Notes: generated by a model from the letters alone, not told the origin. A DNA stretch of 64,000 nt from Leptothrix discophora (GCF_030705305.1 NZ_JAUZEE010000001.1:310001-374000); one strand, 5' to 3'. Counted from the first letter of the stretch, positions 28,085-38,713 are shown. Program-made: numbers and translations.

Positions 28085-28527
28085 GCGGGGCAGCCGCGCC
28101 GGCCCTGGTGGACGTGGGCGTGGTCAGCTGGCTGGCCATGATCGGCGACACCCACCACCGGTTGACGGCGCAGGAATTCCTGCGACAACTCGAACCTCTG
28201 TTGCTCGCGCGTGCGGTTCACGTGATCCAGCGTGGTGCCGAACCGGTGGCCTGGCTGGCCTGGCGCAGCCTGTCGGAGCCGGACTGGCGCGACCGGCTCG
28301 TCCAGGCCGGTTCCAGCCGTTCGCTGGCCGAGGTCCGCGGCAACGTCTGGCTCGACTTCTGGGTCCGGCCCTTCGGCTGCGATGACCGCGTCGCCACCGC
28401 CGTCCGCGAGCTGCTGCGCAAGCGGGGCGTGCAGGCCGATGGGCTGAGCTGGCATGACCCGAGCGCCGACGGCGGTGCCGGCCGCTTCCACTTCAACGTA
28501 CCGCTCACATCCCTGGCCGGGTTGTGA
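28081..28527 (+). CDS. HlyC-like toxin-activating lysine acyltransferase, copy 1
   Basis: Protein of 148 residues resembling RTX toxin-activating acyltransferases (HlyC, CyaC), which transfer a fatty acyl chain from acyl-ACP to a lysine of the RTX protein. Matching segments are VSWLAMIGDTHHR with the candidate catalytic histidine H26, EPVAWLAWRSLSE (compare P-V-A-Y-C-S-W-A-x-L-S in HlyC), and WLDFWVRPFGCDD with candidate aspartates D101/D102. It starts at TTG overlapping the RTX stop, or less likely at GTG 28108. Overlap with the RTX gene implies coupled synthesis of substrate and modifier. HlyC genes usually lie upstream of their toxin; here it is downstream. Confidence 0.72.
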   Translation: MSGAAAPALVDVGVVSWLAMIGDTHHRLTAQEFLRQLEPLLLARAVHVIQRGAEPVAWLAWRSLSEPDWRDRLVQAGSSRSLAEVRGNVWLDFWVRPFGCDDRVATAVRELLRKRGVQADGLSWHDPSADGGAGRFHFNVPLTSLAGL

Positions 28528-28564
28528 GTCACCGGTCCAACGCCCACAGGGCAAGGGGACGACG

Positions 28565-29086
28565 ATGACACCTGCCGATGCAGCGCTGCTCGGCCACCCT
28601 GGTCCACACGCACGCTTTGTCCACGCGATGACCGACCTCGGCGCCATGCTGCAACTGGTGCGGGGTTCGGCCATCCAGAAGCATTACCCGCTGGCCATCC
28701 TGCGCACGCGCATCTTCCCGGCCATCTGGCTCGGCCAATACCGGATCCTGTGGCACCAGGGCCGGCCGGTCGGCTTCTACAACTGGGCCTGGCTGGACGA
28801 GACGCTGGCCGAGCGCTACCGCCGCACGCAATGCCATGTCGAACCGGACCAGTGGGTCGGCGGCTCCTGTCTCTGGTTCATGGAGATGGTCCACGAGCCC
28901 GGCCAGCTGCGCGCGGTGGTCCGGTCGATGCGCACCGTCGTGCCCGCCGGCACGGTGGCGAACTGGCACGAGGTCAGCGCCATCGGCGAGGCGCGACGCC
29001 AGGTCCGGCAGGTCCGCTTCCGACCGGCCGGCGCATCGCCCCTGGTGTTTCCGCCGATCCGATCGGAGCGGTCTGCAGCATCCTGA
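28565..29086 (+). CDS. HlyC-like toxin-activating lysine acyltransferase, copy 2
   Basis: Protein of 173 residues. The ATG at 28565 follows AAGGGG by 6 bp. IQKHYPLAIL carries the candidate histidine H40, and AIWLGQYRILWHQGRPVGFYNWAW closely follows the HlyC/CyaC core (N-x-L-x-P-I-x-x-x-Q-Y-x-L ... P-V-x-Y-x-x-W-A). The region equivalent to the D-W-x-A-P-F-G-D motif reads WFMEMVHEPGQ, so the usual catalytic-pair aspartate is not evident. It lies 37 bp after copy 1. The two copies share little identity, so they are old paralogs or separate acquisitions. They may act as a heteromeric pair or modify different lysines; this is inference. Confidence 0.75.
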   Translation: MTPADAALLGHPGPHARFVHAMTDLGAMLQLVRGSAIQKHYPLAILRTRIFPAIWLGQYRILWHQGRPVGFYNWAWLDETLAERYRRTQCHVEPDQWVGGSCLWFMEMVHEPGQLRAVVRSMRTVVPAGTVANWHEVSAIGEARRQVRQVRFRPAGASPLVFPPIRSERSAAS

Positions 29087-29115
29087 CCTTCAGGCGCAGG
29101 GATCGGGCGTGTCCC

Positions 29116-30063
29116 TCAAGCCCTGAACAGCTCCCGCATCAGCCCACGCAGCCACTGGTTGCCGGGGTCCTGGTGGTAGCGCGCATGCCAGTGCTGACGG
29201 ACCGGGAAGGTCTCGACTGGCACGGGGCAGTCGAACACCTTCAGCCCGCCCAGGGTGGCCAGCGTCTCGCCGATCTGGCGGGGCAGGGTGGCCAGCAGGT
29301 CGGTGGCCGAGATGATGGGGGCCAGGCCCAGGAAGCTCGGCAGCTCCAGCTGCACCGTGCGCACGACGCCGGCACGCGCCAGGGCCGCGTCCAGCAGGTG
29401 GGCGCCGGTGCCGGCCGCGATGGTGACGTGGGGCTCGGCCTGGTAGAGGTCCAGGCTGAGGTCCATGTTGAGGTTGCGGCGCCGCGCCAGGCGCGGGTGG
29501 GTCGGGCTGGCCAGGCAGACCCAGTCCTGCTGGAACAGCGTCTGCTGGTGGATGCCGGTCTCCAGCCAGGGCGCGTAACCGACCGCCAGGTCGGCCTCGC
29601 CCGATGCCAGGGCCTGGGCCGTGTCGCCGTCCATGCGGGTGGCGGCCAGCTGGACGCCGGGCGCCTCGGCCCGCACGCGGGCCAGCAGCGGCGGCAGCAG
29701 CGTGATGTGGCTGGCGTCGGTCATGCAGATGCGCAAGCGCCGCCGTGCCGTGGCGGGGTCGAAGGCGTCGTCCTGCGCGGCCAGCCGGCGCAGCGATTCG
29801 AGGATGCTGCGGGTCGGGCCGATCAGCGCGTCGGCACGTGGCGTCGGCTGCATGCCTGAAGGCGTGCGCACGAACAGCGGATCACCCAGCTGCTCGCGCA
29901 GGCGGCCCAGCCAGATGCTGACGGTGGGCTGGCTCTGGCCCAGCTGCTCGGCCGCGCGGGTCACGCTGCGGGTCCCGTAGAGCACGTCGAACAGCCGCAG
30001 CAGCTTGAGGTCGGGCATGGCATCGGGCATGCGGTCGGGGAGCGGCTCGGGCAAGGCGGTCAT
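29116..30063 (-). CDS. LysR-family transcriptional regulator
   Basis: LysR-type regulator of 315 residues. The winged helix-turn-helix lies at residues about 20-75 (LRLFDVLYGTRSVTRAAEQL, QSQPTVSIWLGRLRE, DPLFVRTPSGMQPT), followed by a type 2 periplasmic-binding-like effector domain. It resembles the NodD/LinR-type subgroup, whose HTH carries LFDVL and PLFVR. It is divergent from the KPR-VOC-MaoC-CoA transferase-AroE operon across 138 bp and is the obvious candidate regulator of it. The last 30 residues contain RQHWHARYHQDPGNQWLR, common in this subgroup. Confidence 0.92.
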   Translation of the reverse strand: MTALPEPLPDRMPDAMPDLKLLRLFDVLYGTRSVTRAAEQLGQSQPTVSIWLGRLREQLGDPLFVRTPSGMQPTPRADALIGPTRSILESLRRLAAQDDAFDPATARRRLRICMTDASHITLLPPLLARVRAEAPGVQLAATRMDGDTAQALASGEADLAVGYAPWLETGIHQQTLFQQDWVCLASPTHPRLARRRNLNMDLSLDLYQAEPHVTIAAGTGAHLLDAALARAGVVRTVQLELPSFLGLAPIISATDLLATLPRQIGETLATLGGLKVFDCPVPVETFPVRQHWHARYHQDPGNQWLRGLMRELFRA

Positions 30064-30201
30064 GTCGGGACTTCTCTCGGGATGGCTCGGCAGCTGGGCG
30101 CCTCATTGTGATCGGCAATGCGGACATTGCGTCCATTGCATCGACAGCATGACGGCGCCGGCCTATCGTCCGTCTCGTCCTTCAGGCTTCCAGGAGCAAC
30201 C

Positions 30202-31173
30202 GTGAACATCTGCATCGTCGGTGCTGGCGCACTGGGCTGCGCCATCGGCGCGGCCTTGTCCGAGGCCGGATCCAGCGTCTGGCTGATCAACCGCTCGCCC
30301 GCCCAGGTCGAGGCCATGAGCCGCCACGGCCTGCAACTCGTGACGCCCGAGGGTGAGCGCAGCGTGCCGGTCCGGGCGGCGACGGGCTGCGCCGGCCTGC
30401 CGGTGGCCGACCTCGTGATCGTGCTGGTCAAGTCCTACGACACGCAGGCGGCCATCCTGGGCGCCGCGCCGGTGATCGGTCCGGACACCGCCGTGCTGTC
30501 GCTGCAAAACGGCCTGGGCCACGAGGACATCCTGGCCGACGCGGTCGGCCGCGGCCGCATGCTGGCGGGCAAGACCTACCTCGGCGGCGTGATGCTGGCG
30601 CCGGGCCGGATCATCTCCGGCACGGTCGGCAAGCAGACCTTCATCGGCGAGCTGGACGGCGCGATCACGCCGCGCGTGCAGGCCATCGCGGCTGAATTCA
30701 ACCGTGCCGGGCTGGCCACCACCGTCAGCGACAACATCCTCGGCACGATGTGGGACAAGCTGCTGGTCAACGTCGCCACCAGCGCGCTGAGCGGCATCAC
30801 GCGCCTGAGCTACGGCGATCTCTACGAGGTGCCCGAGGTCCGCGAGACCGCGCTGGCCGCCGTGGCCGAGGCCCTGGCCGTCGCCCGCGCCGCCGGCGTG
30901 AGGCTGAGCTTCACCGAGCCGGTGCAGGCCTGGAACCGGGCCGCCGAAGGGCTGCCGCGCGCCTTCAAGGCCAGCATGCTGCAAAGCCTGGAGAAGGGCG
31001 CGCGGGGCAGGGGGCCGATCACGGAGGTCGACTTCATCCACGGTGCCGTCGTGCGCGGCGGCCTGCGGCACGGCATCCCGACCCCCGTCAACGCCACGCT
31101 GGTGGCCTGCATCAAGGGCATCGAGCGTGCCCTCGTCGTCCAGGCGTCCGATCCCCAAGGAGTACCGGCATGA
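30202..31173 (+). CDS. 2-dehydropantoate 2-reductase family protein (KPR-like)
   Basis: NAD(P)-dependent reductase of the ApbA/PanE fold, 323 residues. I chose the GTG at 30202, which has AGGAG 5 bp upstream and starts directly at the Rossmann motif MNICIVGAGALGCAIGAAL. The KPR motif VKSYDTQAAI and the LQNGLGHED segment hold the conserved lysine and asparagine, and the C-terminal domain has LLVNVATSALSGI. In this operon with MaoC, VOC and CoA-transferase genes a role in catabolism of a branched or hydroxylated acid is more likely than pantothenate synthesis. Its stop overlaps the VOC start (ATGA). Confidence 0.85.
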   Translation: MNICIVGAGALGCAIGAALSEAGSSVWLINRSPAQVEAMSRHGLQLVTPEGERSVPVRAATGCAGLPVADLVIVLVKSYDTQAAILGAAPVIGPDTAVLSLQNGLGHEDILADAVGRGRMLAGKTYLGGVMLAPGRIISGTVGKQTFIGELDGAITPRVQAIAAEFNRAGLATTVSDNILGTMWDKLLVNVATSALSGITRLSYGDLYEVPEVRETALAAVAEALAVARAAGVRLSFTEPVQAWNRAAEGLPRAFKASMLQSLEKGARGRGPITEVDFIHGAVVRGGLRHGIPTPVNATLVACIKGIERALVVQASDPQGVPA

Positions 31174-31559
31174 GCGCCCGCACCTACCTCGAACACGTCG
31201 CCATCCGGGTGCGCGACATCCACTGGCACATCCGCTTCTTCCAGGAGGTCTGCGGCATGCCCATGCGCGAGGTGCAGGGCACGCTGGAGAACCCGGTCCA
31301 GTACTGGACGCTGGGTGGCCTGCAGTTCATCGCCAAGCCCGACTTCGACGGCCCGGAAGGCCGTCTCGGCCACCTCGGCGTGATGTGCGAGGACCTCGAC
31401 GCCACGCTGGCCGCCGCCCGTGCCTTCGATGTCGTCGAGATGCCGCAGGGCCGCAACTGGCTGCGCCTGCCCGACGGGCTGGCGGTCGAGTTCATGCAGG
31501 CCCGACCCGCCAGCTGCGTGGCCGCCGCGCTGGCCATCAACCCGCGTGCCGAGAAATGA
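31170..31559 (+). CDS. VOC-family protein (glyoxalase/bleomycin-resistance fold)
   Basis: Small metalloenzyme-fold protein of 129 residues. The N-terminus YLEHVAIRVRDIHWHIRFFQEVCGM is the first beta-alpha-beta-beta unit and LGHLGVMCEDLDATLAAA the second. Candidate metal ligands are H9 in the first unit, the second-unit histidine, and E in GLAVEFMQ. Members are epimerases, lyases, dioxygenases or binding proteins, and the activity cannot be read here. It is translationally coupled on both sides: its ATG overlaps the KPR stop and its stop overlaps the MaoC start. Confidence 0.85.
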   Translation: MSARTYLEHVAIRVRDIHWHIRFFQEVCGMPMREVQGTLENPVQYWTLGGLQFIAKPDFDGPEGRLGHLGVMCEDLDATLAAARAFDVVEMPQGRNWLRLPDGLAVEFMQARPASCVAAALAINPRAEK

Positions 31560-32035
31560 ACGCCATGAGCCTGCACACCCCGAGCCCCGAGAAGCACTGG
31601 GACGATGCCCGGGAGGGCGACACCTGCACCAGCCCGACCTACCTCGTCACGAAGGAACGCATCCTGGCCTATGCCGACCTGACCGGCGACCACACGCCGG
31701 TGCACGTCGACGAGGCCTATGCCCAGGCCAGCCACTTCGGCGGCATCGTCGCGCACGGCCTGTTCGGCCTGTCCATCGCCGACGGCCTGAAGACGCGCAG
31801 CGACTACCGCTTCCTGCCCGGCATGTCGCTGGGCTGGACCTGGGACTTCCTGCTGCCGATCCGGGTCGACGACGAGCTGCACGTGCGCTTCTCGATCACC
31901 GGCCTGCGCGCCTCGAAGAGCAAGCCCGGCTGGGGCATCGTCATCCTGCCCTCCGAGCTGGTCAACCAGCACGGCCAGGTGGTGCAGAAGGGCGAGCACC
32001 GTCTGATGGTGCCGCGCCGGCCCGGCACGTTCTGA
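31556..32035 (+). CDS. MaoC-family (R)-specific hydratase
   Basis: Hotdog-fold hydratase of 159 residues acting on acyl-CoA thioesters. The catalytic motif is TGDHTPVHVDEAYA with the conserved aspartate and histidine, followed by the family segment FGGIVAHGLFGLSIADGL. The ATG at 31556 overlaps the VOC stop; a second ATG at 31565 is possible. Together with the following CoA-transferase it suggests activation of an organic acid to a CoA ester and its hydration, as in mesaconate- or citramalate-type pathways. That is inference. Confidence 0.9.
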   Translation: MNAMSLHTPSPEKHWDDAREGDTCTSPTYLVTKERILAYADLTGDHTPVHVDEAYAQASHFGGIVAHGLFGLSIADGLKTRSDYRFLPGMSLGWTWDFLLPIRVDDELHVRFSITGLRASKSKPGWGIVILPSELVNQHGQVVQKGEHRLMVPRRPGTF

Positions 32036-32077
32036 ACCCGCTTGAACACGTCTGACCCGACACGGAGCACACGACCC

Positions 32078-33331
32078 ATGAGCCACGATCCACAGGCGCT
32101 GCCGCTGGCGGGCATCCGCGTCATCGACTACTCGCACTTCCTGGCCGGCCCCTACGTCGGCCGCTGCCTCGCCGCGCTCGGTGCCGAGGTCATCAAGGTC
32201 GAGCGGCCCGGCAGCGGCGATGCCGGACGCCAGCATGCCCACGTGCTGGACGGGCACACCAGCGGCTACTTCCTGCAGCTCAACATGGGCAAGCAGGGCG
32301 TCAGCGTCAACATGAAGGACCCGCGCGGCAAGGCCTTCATGCACCAGCTGTGCGACAGCGCCGACGTGTTCATCGAGAACTACCGCCCCGGTGCGCTCGA
32401 CAAGCTGGGCCTGGGCCATGCCGAGCTGTCGGCGCGCAACCCGCGGCTGGTCTATTGCTCGATCTCGGCCTATGGCCACACCGGCCCGGACGCGCACCGC
32501 GCCGGCTTCGGCCTGATCGCCGAGGCCAAGAGCGGGATCATGCAGATGGTCGGCACGCCCGGCGAGGCACCGCCGCTGCTGCGCATCTCGCTGGGCGACA
32601 TGTACACCGGCATCCACGCGGTGGCCGCGATCAACGCGGCGCTGCTGGGCCGCGAGCGTTCCGGCCGGGGCCAGCACATCGACATGGCGCTCTACGACAC
32701 GCTGGTCTCGATGCACGAGTACGCGGTGCAGTGCTGCACGCTGTCGGGCGGCACCGTGCTGCCCGAGCAGACCGGGCACGACATGCCGACCAGCACGCTC
32801 TACGGCGTGTTCCGGGCGCAGGACGGCGACCTCGTCATCGCCGCCCAGGTGGACGACGCCTGGAAGCGCTTTGCCACGCTGGTCGAGGCCCATGGCGGCC
32901 CGGCCGGATTCGGAGCCGATGCGCGCTTCCACACGCTCAACGGCCGCAACACGCACCGGCTGGAGATCCTCGCCGCCGTGCGGGCCTTTGTCGGCGCGCG
33001 GCCGGTGGCCGAGGTGCTGGCCCTGCTGGACGGCATCGACGTGCCGAGCGCCAAGGTCCAGCGCATCGACGAGGTGCTGGCCGACCCGCAGATCCAGGCC
33101 CGCGGCATGGTGGTCGAGCAGCAGCATCCGCGCCACGGCACGCTGCGCCTGCCCAACCTGCCGTTCCGCTTCTCCGGCTGCGACACGACCGTCCACCGGG
33201 TCGCCCCCGACCTGGGCGAGCACAACGCCGAGGTCGCCCGCTCGCTGGGCTACACCGCCGACGAGATCGCCGCGCTGCAGGCCGATGGCGTCCTCTTCGC
33301 GCCGGACCTGGGCAACCACGAGCAATCCTGA
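32078..33331 (+). CDS. CaiB/BaiF-family (class III) CoA-transferase
   Basis: CoA-transferase of 417 residues that moves CoA between carboxylic acids without a separate ATP-driven step. The start region LAGIRVIDYSHFLAGPYVGR and GAEVIKVERPGSGD are typical. The catalytic aspartate is predicted as D174 in ISLGDMYTGIH. I chose the ATG at 32078; an in-frame TTG at 32042 would add 12 residues. The acyl donor and acceptor are unknown. It is the fourth gene of the coupled catabolic operon. Confidence 0.9.
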   Translation: MSHDPQALPLAGIRVIDYSHFLAGPYVGRCLAALGAEVIKVERPGSGDAGRQHAHVLDGHTSGYFLQLNMGKQGVSVNMKDPRGKAFMHQLCDSADVFIENYRPGALDKLGLGHAELSARNPRLVYCSISAYGHTGPDAHRAGFGLIAEAKSGIMQMVGTPGEAPPLLRISLGDMYTGIHAVAAINAALLGRERSGRGQHIDMALYDTLVSMHEYAVQCCTLSGGTVLPEQTGHDMPTSTLYGVFRAQDGDLVIAAQVDDAWKRFATLVEAHGGPAGFGADARFHTLNGRNTHRLEILAAVRAFVGARPVAEVLALLDGIDVPSAKVQRIDEVLADPQIQARGMVVEQQHPRHGTLRLPNLPFRFSGCDTTVHRVAPDLGEHNAEVARSLGYTADEIAALQADGVLFAPDLGNHEQS

Positions 33332-33341
33332 AGGACGCGCC

Positions 33342-34172
33342 ATGACCGATCGCTACGCCGTCATCGGCAACCCCATCGCCCAGAGCAAGTCGCCGCTGAT
33401 CCACGGCCTGTATGCGCAGGCCACCGGGCAGGACATCGACTACGGCAAGATCGAAGGCCCACTCGGGCCGGGCGGCTTCGCGCAGGCCGTCGACGCCTTC
33501 CGGGCCGAAGGTGGACGCGGCCTCAACATCACCGCGCCGTTCAAGCTGGACGCCTTTGCCTACGCGACCGAGCGCAGCCAGCGGGCCGAACTGGCCGGGG
33601 CGGCCAACGCGATGACGTTCGACGGCGAGCGTGTCGTCGCCGACAACTTCGACGGCGTCGGCCTGGTGCGCGACGTGACCCGCAACCTGGCCGTGCCGAT
33701 GACCGGTCGGCGCGTGCTGGTGCTGGGGGCGGGCGGCGCCGCACGCGGCGCGCTGCTGCCCTTCCTGGCCGAGCGGCCGGCCGAGCTGGTGATCGCCAAC
33801 CGCGACGTCGACAAGGCCCGCGAACTGGCCCGCATCGGCGCTGCCGAAGGTGGCTCGGTGGCGGCCTGCGGCTATGCCGACCTGGCGGGCCAGCGCTTTG
33901 ACCTGGTCTTCAACGCGACCTCCGCCAGCCTGCGCGCCGAACGGCCGCCGGTGCCCGCCGGGGTCTTCGCCGCGTCTGCGCTGGCCTATGAGCTCGCCTA
34001 CGGCAAGGGCCTGACGCCCTTCCTGCGCCTGGCGCGCGAGTCCGGCGTCGAGCGCATCGCCGATGGCGTGGGCATGCTGGCCGAGCAGGCTGCCGAGGCC
34101 TTCCTGTGGTGGCGCGGCGTGCGGCCCGACACGGCCGACGTGATCCGGACCTTGACGGTGCCGCTGGTCTGA
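33342..34172 (+). CDS. Shikimate dehydrogenase-like protein with altered substrate motif
   Basis: AroE-family NADP-dependent dehydrogenase of 276 residues. The N-terminal catalytic domain has NPIAQSKSPLIH with both substrate serines, NITAPFK with the catalytic lysine, and AANAM with the asparagine. The usual DNTDGVGL motif reads DNFDGVGL, so the threonine that contacts shikimate in E. coli AroE (T101) is phenylalanine here, while the catalytic aspartate remains. The NADP domain has LGAGGAARG, and the C-terminal MLAEQAAEAFLWW keeps the glutamine. It is the last gene of the catabolic operon, 10 bp after the CoA-transferase. It may be an AroE paralog with another substrate, such as quinate or a related hydroxy acid. 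Confidence 0.85.
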   Translation: MTDRYAVIGNPIAQSKSPLIHGLYAQATGQDIDYGKIEGPLGPGGFAQAVDAFRAEGGRGLNITAPFKLDAFAYATERSQRAELAGAANAMTFDGERVVADNFDGVGLVRDVTRNLAVPMTGRRVLVLGAGGAARGALLPFLAERPAELVIANRDVDKARELARIGAAEGGSVAACGYADLAGQRFDLVFNATSASLRAERPPVPAGVFAASALAYELAYGKGLTPFLRLARESGVERIADGVGMLAEQAAEAFLWWRGVRPDTADVIRTLTVPLV

Positions 34173-34225
34173 TCTGCCGAGATGCGCGATCGGACGTCCG
34201 GGCGCCGGACAGCGCCACGCCCCCT

Positions 34226-34708
34226 TCAGAACACCAGCGGCGTCACCACCTGCACCCCGACCTTGCGGGCCTGGAGCTTCACGGCCATCTGCGAACCGCC
34301 TTCGAGTCGCCAGCGCAGCATCGAGCCGAGGTTGGCGCGGGCGCTGGGGCGGCCGTCCAGCTTGGGGACGGACAGCGCGACCGGCGTGCGTTCGACGGTG
34401 ATGCCGCCGTCGGCCTGGCGCAGCACGCGGCGCACGGGGATGGGCAGGCGGTCCTGCAGGTCGACGTAGGCGTAGAGCCGCTCGCGGCCCGGATCGGCCG
34501 ACAGCTGGGTGACCAGCTCGAAGCCCGGCCGCGACACCGGGCCGATGTGCACGCGCCAGGCCGCCGTGGCGGTCGAGACCGGTCCGATCGGCTCCGGCGT
34601 GAGGTCCAGCGCGGCCTGTGCGCCCGTGGCGCCGCCCAGCACGCCCACCAGCAGGATGCGGGGGACGAGTCGGGCCAGCGGGGCGATCCGGGATGCTGCG
34701 TGGGCCAT
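34226..34708 (-). CDS. Exported hypothetical protein
   Basis: A 160-residue protein of unknown function. I start it at the ATG 34708, which gives a Sec signal peptide (MAHAASRIAPLARLVPRILL then a hydrophobic core ending GAQA). The mature part is about 130 residues, predominantly beta-like, with no recognisable motif and no cysteine. The C-terminal region has alternating basic and hydrophobic residues (AVKLQARKVGVQVVTPLVF). It is divergent from ligA across about 140 bp and converges with the aroE-like gene. Confidence 0.65.
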   Translation of the reverse strand: MAHAASRIAPLARLVPRILLVGVLGGATGAQAALDLTPEPIGPVSTATAAWRVHIGPVSRPGFELVTQLSADPGRERLYAYVDLQDRLPIPVRRVLRQADGGITVERTPVALSVPKLDGRPSARANLGSMLRWRLEGGSQMAVKLQARKVGVQVVTPLVF

Positions 34709-34839
34709 GGTGTGGATCCGATCGAGGCTGCGTTGATCGGTTTTCGGCCGCGCCGGGCCCATCCTTCAGGCCCGTTATGTAAGCCCTTGCGCGGCCTCGT
34801 AAGCACTCGTGTTCGCATCGTGCGGGTGCTGCTGGCTAG

Positions 34840-36960
<2,121 letters not shown>

Positions 36961-37009
36961 GAAATTTCTCGCTCAGGTTTGCGGAGGGCCGACCGTTATT
37001 CTCGAGACC

Positions 37010-38710
37010 ATGTACGCGTCCTTCTTCGGCCTCCAGCACGAACCCTTCTCGATCGCACCGGACCCGCGCTTCCTCTACATGAGCGAGCGCCACCGGGAGG
37101 CCCTGGCCCACCTGATGTACGGCATCCGCGGCAACGGCGGCTTCGTGCTGCTGACCGGCGAGATCGGCGCGGGCAAGACCACCGTCTGCCGCGCCTTCCT
37201 CGACCAGGTGCCGGCCGACTGCGAGGTCGCCTACATCTTCAACCCCAAGCTCACCGTCCACGAGCTGCTCAAGGCGGTCTGCGACGAGTTCGGCATCGAG
37301 GCACCGGCGGCCGGGACGCCCGGCGTGACGGTGCAGGACCACGTCGAGCCGCTCAACCGCCACCTGCTGGCCACGCATGCGGCCGGGCGCAAGAGCATCC
37401 TCATCATCGACGAGGCCCAGAACCTCGAACCGGAGGTGCTGGAGCAGCTGCGCCTGCTGACCAACCTCGAGACGGCCGAACGCAAGCTGCTGCAGATCAT
37501 CCTGATCGGCCAGCCCGAGCTGCGCGACATGGTCGCCCGGCCGGACCTGGAGCAACTGGCCCAGCGCATCGTCGCGCGCTGCCACCTCGGTGCCTTGAGC
37601 GCGACCGAGACGGCGCAGTACGTGCTGCACCGCATGCGCGTGGCCGGCCTGGGCGCGGCGTCGCCGTTCACCGCCCGGCAGCTGATGCAGATCCACAAGC
37701 TGACCGGTGGCGTGCCGCGCCGCATCAACCTGCTGTGCGACCGCGCCCTGCTGGGAGCCTATTCGCGCGGTCAGGCCCAGGTCGATGCGACGGTGGTGCG
37801 CAGTGCCGCCAACGAGGTGTTCGATGCCCGCTCCGCACGTCGGGCGCGGCGGTCCGACGAACGCCGCGAGGTCGGCCGCCAGCTGCTGTGGGGCGGCGGG
37901 ATCGCCAGCATCGCGGTGCTGGTCGGTTTCCTGGCGTCGGCCTGGCATGCCGGCGAGCTGGGCGGCTCCGGCCGGGCCGAGTCCGAACGCTCGGCGCCGA
38001 ACGGCATCGACGCGGGGCGCAACGACGCGGCAACGTCGGCCGGTGCCGCGGCGATGGCCCCGGCGGGCGCCGAGGCTGCCGACGCGAAGTCCCTCGGTGC
38101 GGTCGAGCCCCTCGTCGGGTGGTCGGACGAGTCGGTCGCGCTGCGTCGCCTGGTGCGGCTGTGGGGCCCGGATCTGGGCGCCGGCGAAGGTTGCGACACG
38201 GCCCGCCGCGCCGGCATCGTCTGCTACCGCGCCCAGGCCAGCCTGTCGCTGGCCCGCCAGCTCGACCGGCCGGCGCTGATCCGTCTGCCGGCCGAGAACG
38301 GCTCGTTCACCCTGGCGATGCTGCTGGGCCTCGACGAACAACAGGCCCTGCTGCAGGTGCCGGACGGCCGCCTGCGGGTGCCGCTGACCCGTCTGGCCAG
38401 CCAGTGGCGCGGCGACTACCTGACGCTCTGGCGCGCGCCCGATGGCTACCTGTCCAGCGGCGCCGGCCTGCCGTCCGCGCCCCTGCAGGCCTGGCTGGAC
38501 ACCTCCTTGCAGCGCCTGCCCGGCATCGCCGAGATCGCGTCGGGCAACTCGCCCGACGCCCGGGTGCAGGCCCGCTTGCAGGCCTTCCAGGTCACCCAGG
38601 GCCTGCAACCCGACGGCAAGGTCGGGCCGATCACGCTGATGCGCCTGAACCAGGCGACCGGCGTCGCCGAGCCACGTCTCGAACACGCCGCTGTGGCGGG
38701 AGCGAACTGA
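37010..38710 (+). CDS. gspA: General secretion pathway protein GspA/ExeA-like AAA ATPase with peptidoglycan-binding domain
   Basis: Inner-membrane ATPase of 566 residues that, with GspB, helps insert the type II secretion secretin through peptidoglycan. The N-terminus MYASFFGLQHEPFSIAPDPR is diagnostic of ExeA/MshM proteins. Walker A GEIGAGKTT starts at residue 50 and Walker B is ILIIDEAQNLEPE. A single membrane helix lies near 290-312 (GIASIAVLVGFLASAW). A C-terminal peptidoglycan-binding type 1 domain spans about 505-560 (RLQAFQVTQGLQPDGKVGP). gspB follows after 3 bp. No other gsp genes are in the window. Confidence 0.92.
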   Translation: MYASFFGLQHEPFSIAPDPRFLYMSERHREALAHLMYGIRGNGGFVLLTGEIGAGKTTVCRAFLDQVPADCEVAYIFNPKLTVHELLKAVCDEFGIEAPAAGTPGVTVQDHVEPLNRHLLATHAAGRKSILIIDEAQNLEPEVLEQLRLLTNLETAERKLLQIILIGQPELRDMVARPDLEQLAQRIVARCHLGALSATETAQYVLHRMRVAGLGAASPFTARQLMQIHKLTGGVPRRINLLCDRALLGAYSRGQAQVDATVVRSAANEVFDARSARRARRSDERREVGRQLLWGGGIASIAVLVGFLASAWHAGELGGSGRAESERSAPNGIDAGRNDAATSAGAAAMAPAGAEAADAKSLGAVEPLVGWSDESVALRRLVRLWGPDLGAGEGCDTARRAGIVCYRAQASLSLARQLDRPALIRLPAENGSFTLAMLLGLDEQQALLQVPDGRLRVPLTRLASQWRGDYLTLWRAPDGYLSSGAGLPSAPLQAWLDTSLQRLPGIAEIASGNSPDARVQARLQAFQVTQGLQPDGKVGPITLMRLNQATGVAEPRLEHAAVAGAN

Positions 38711-38713
38711 ACC

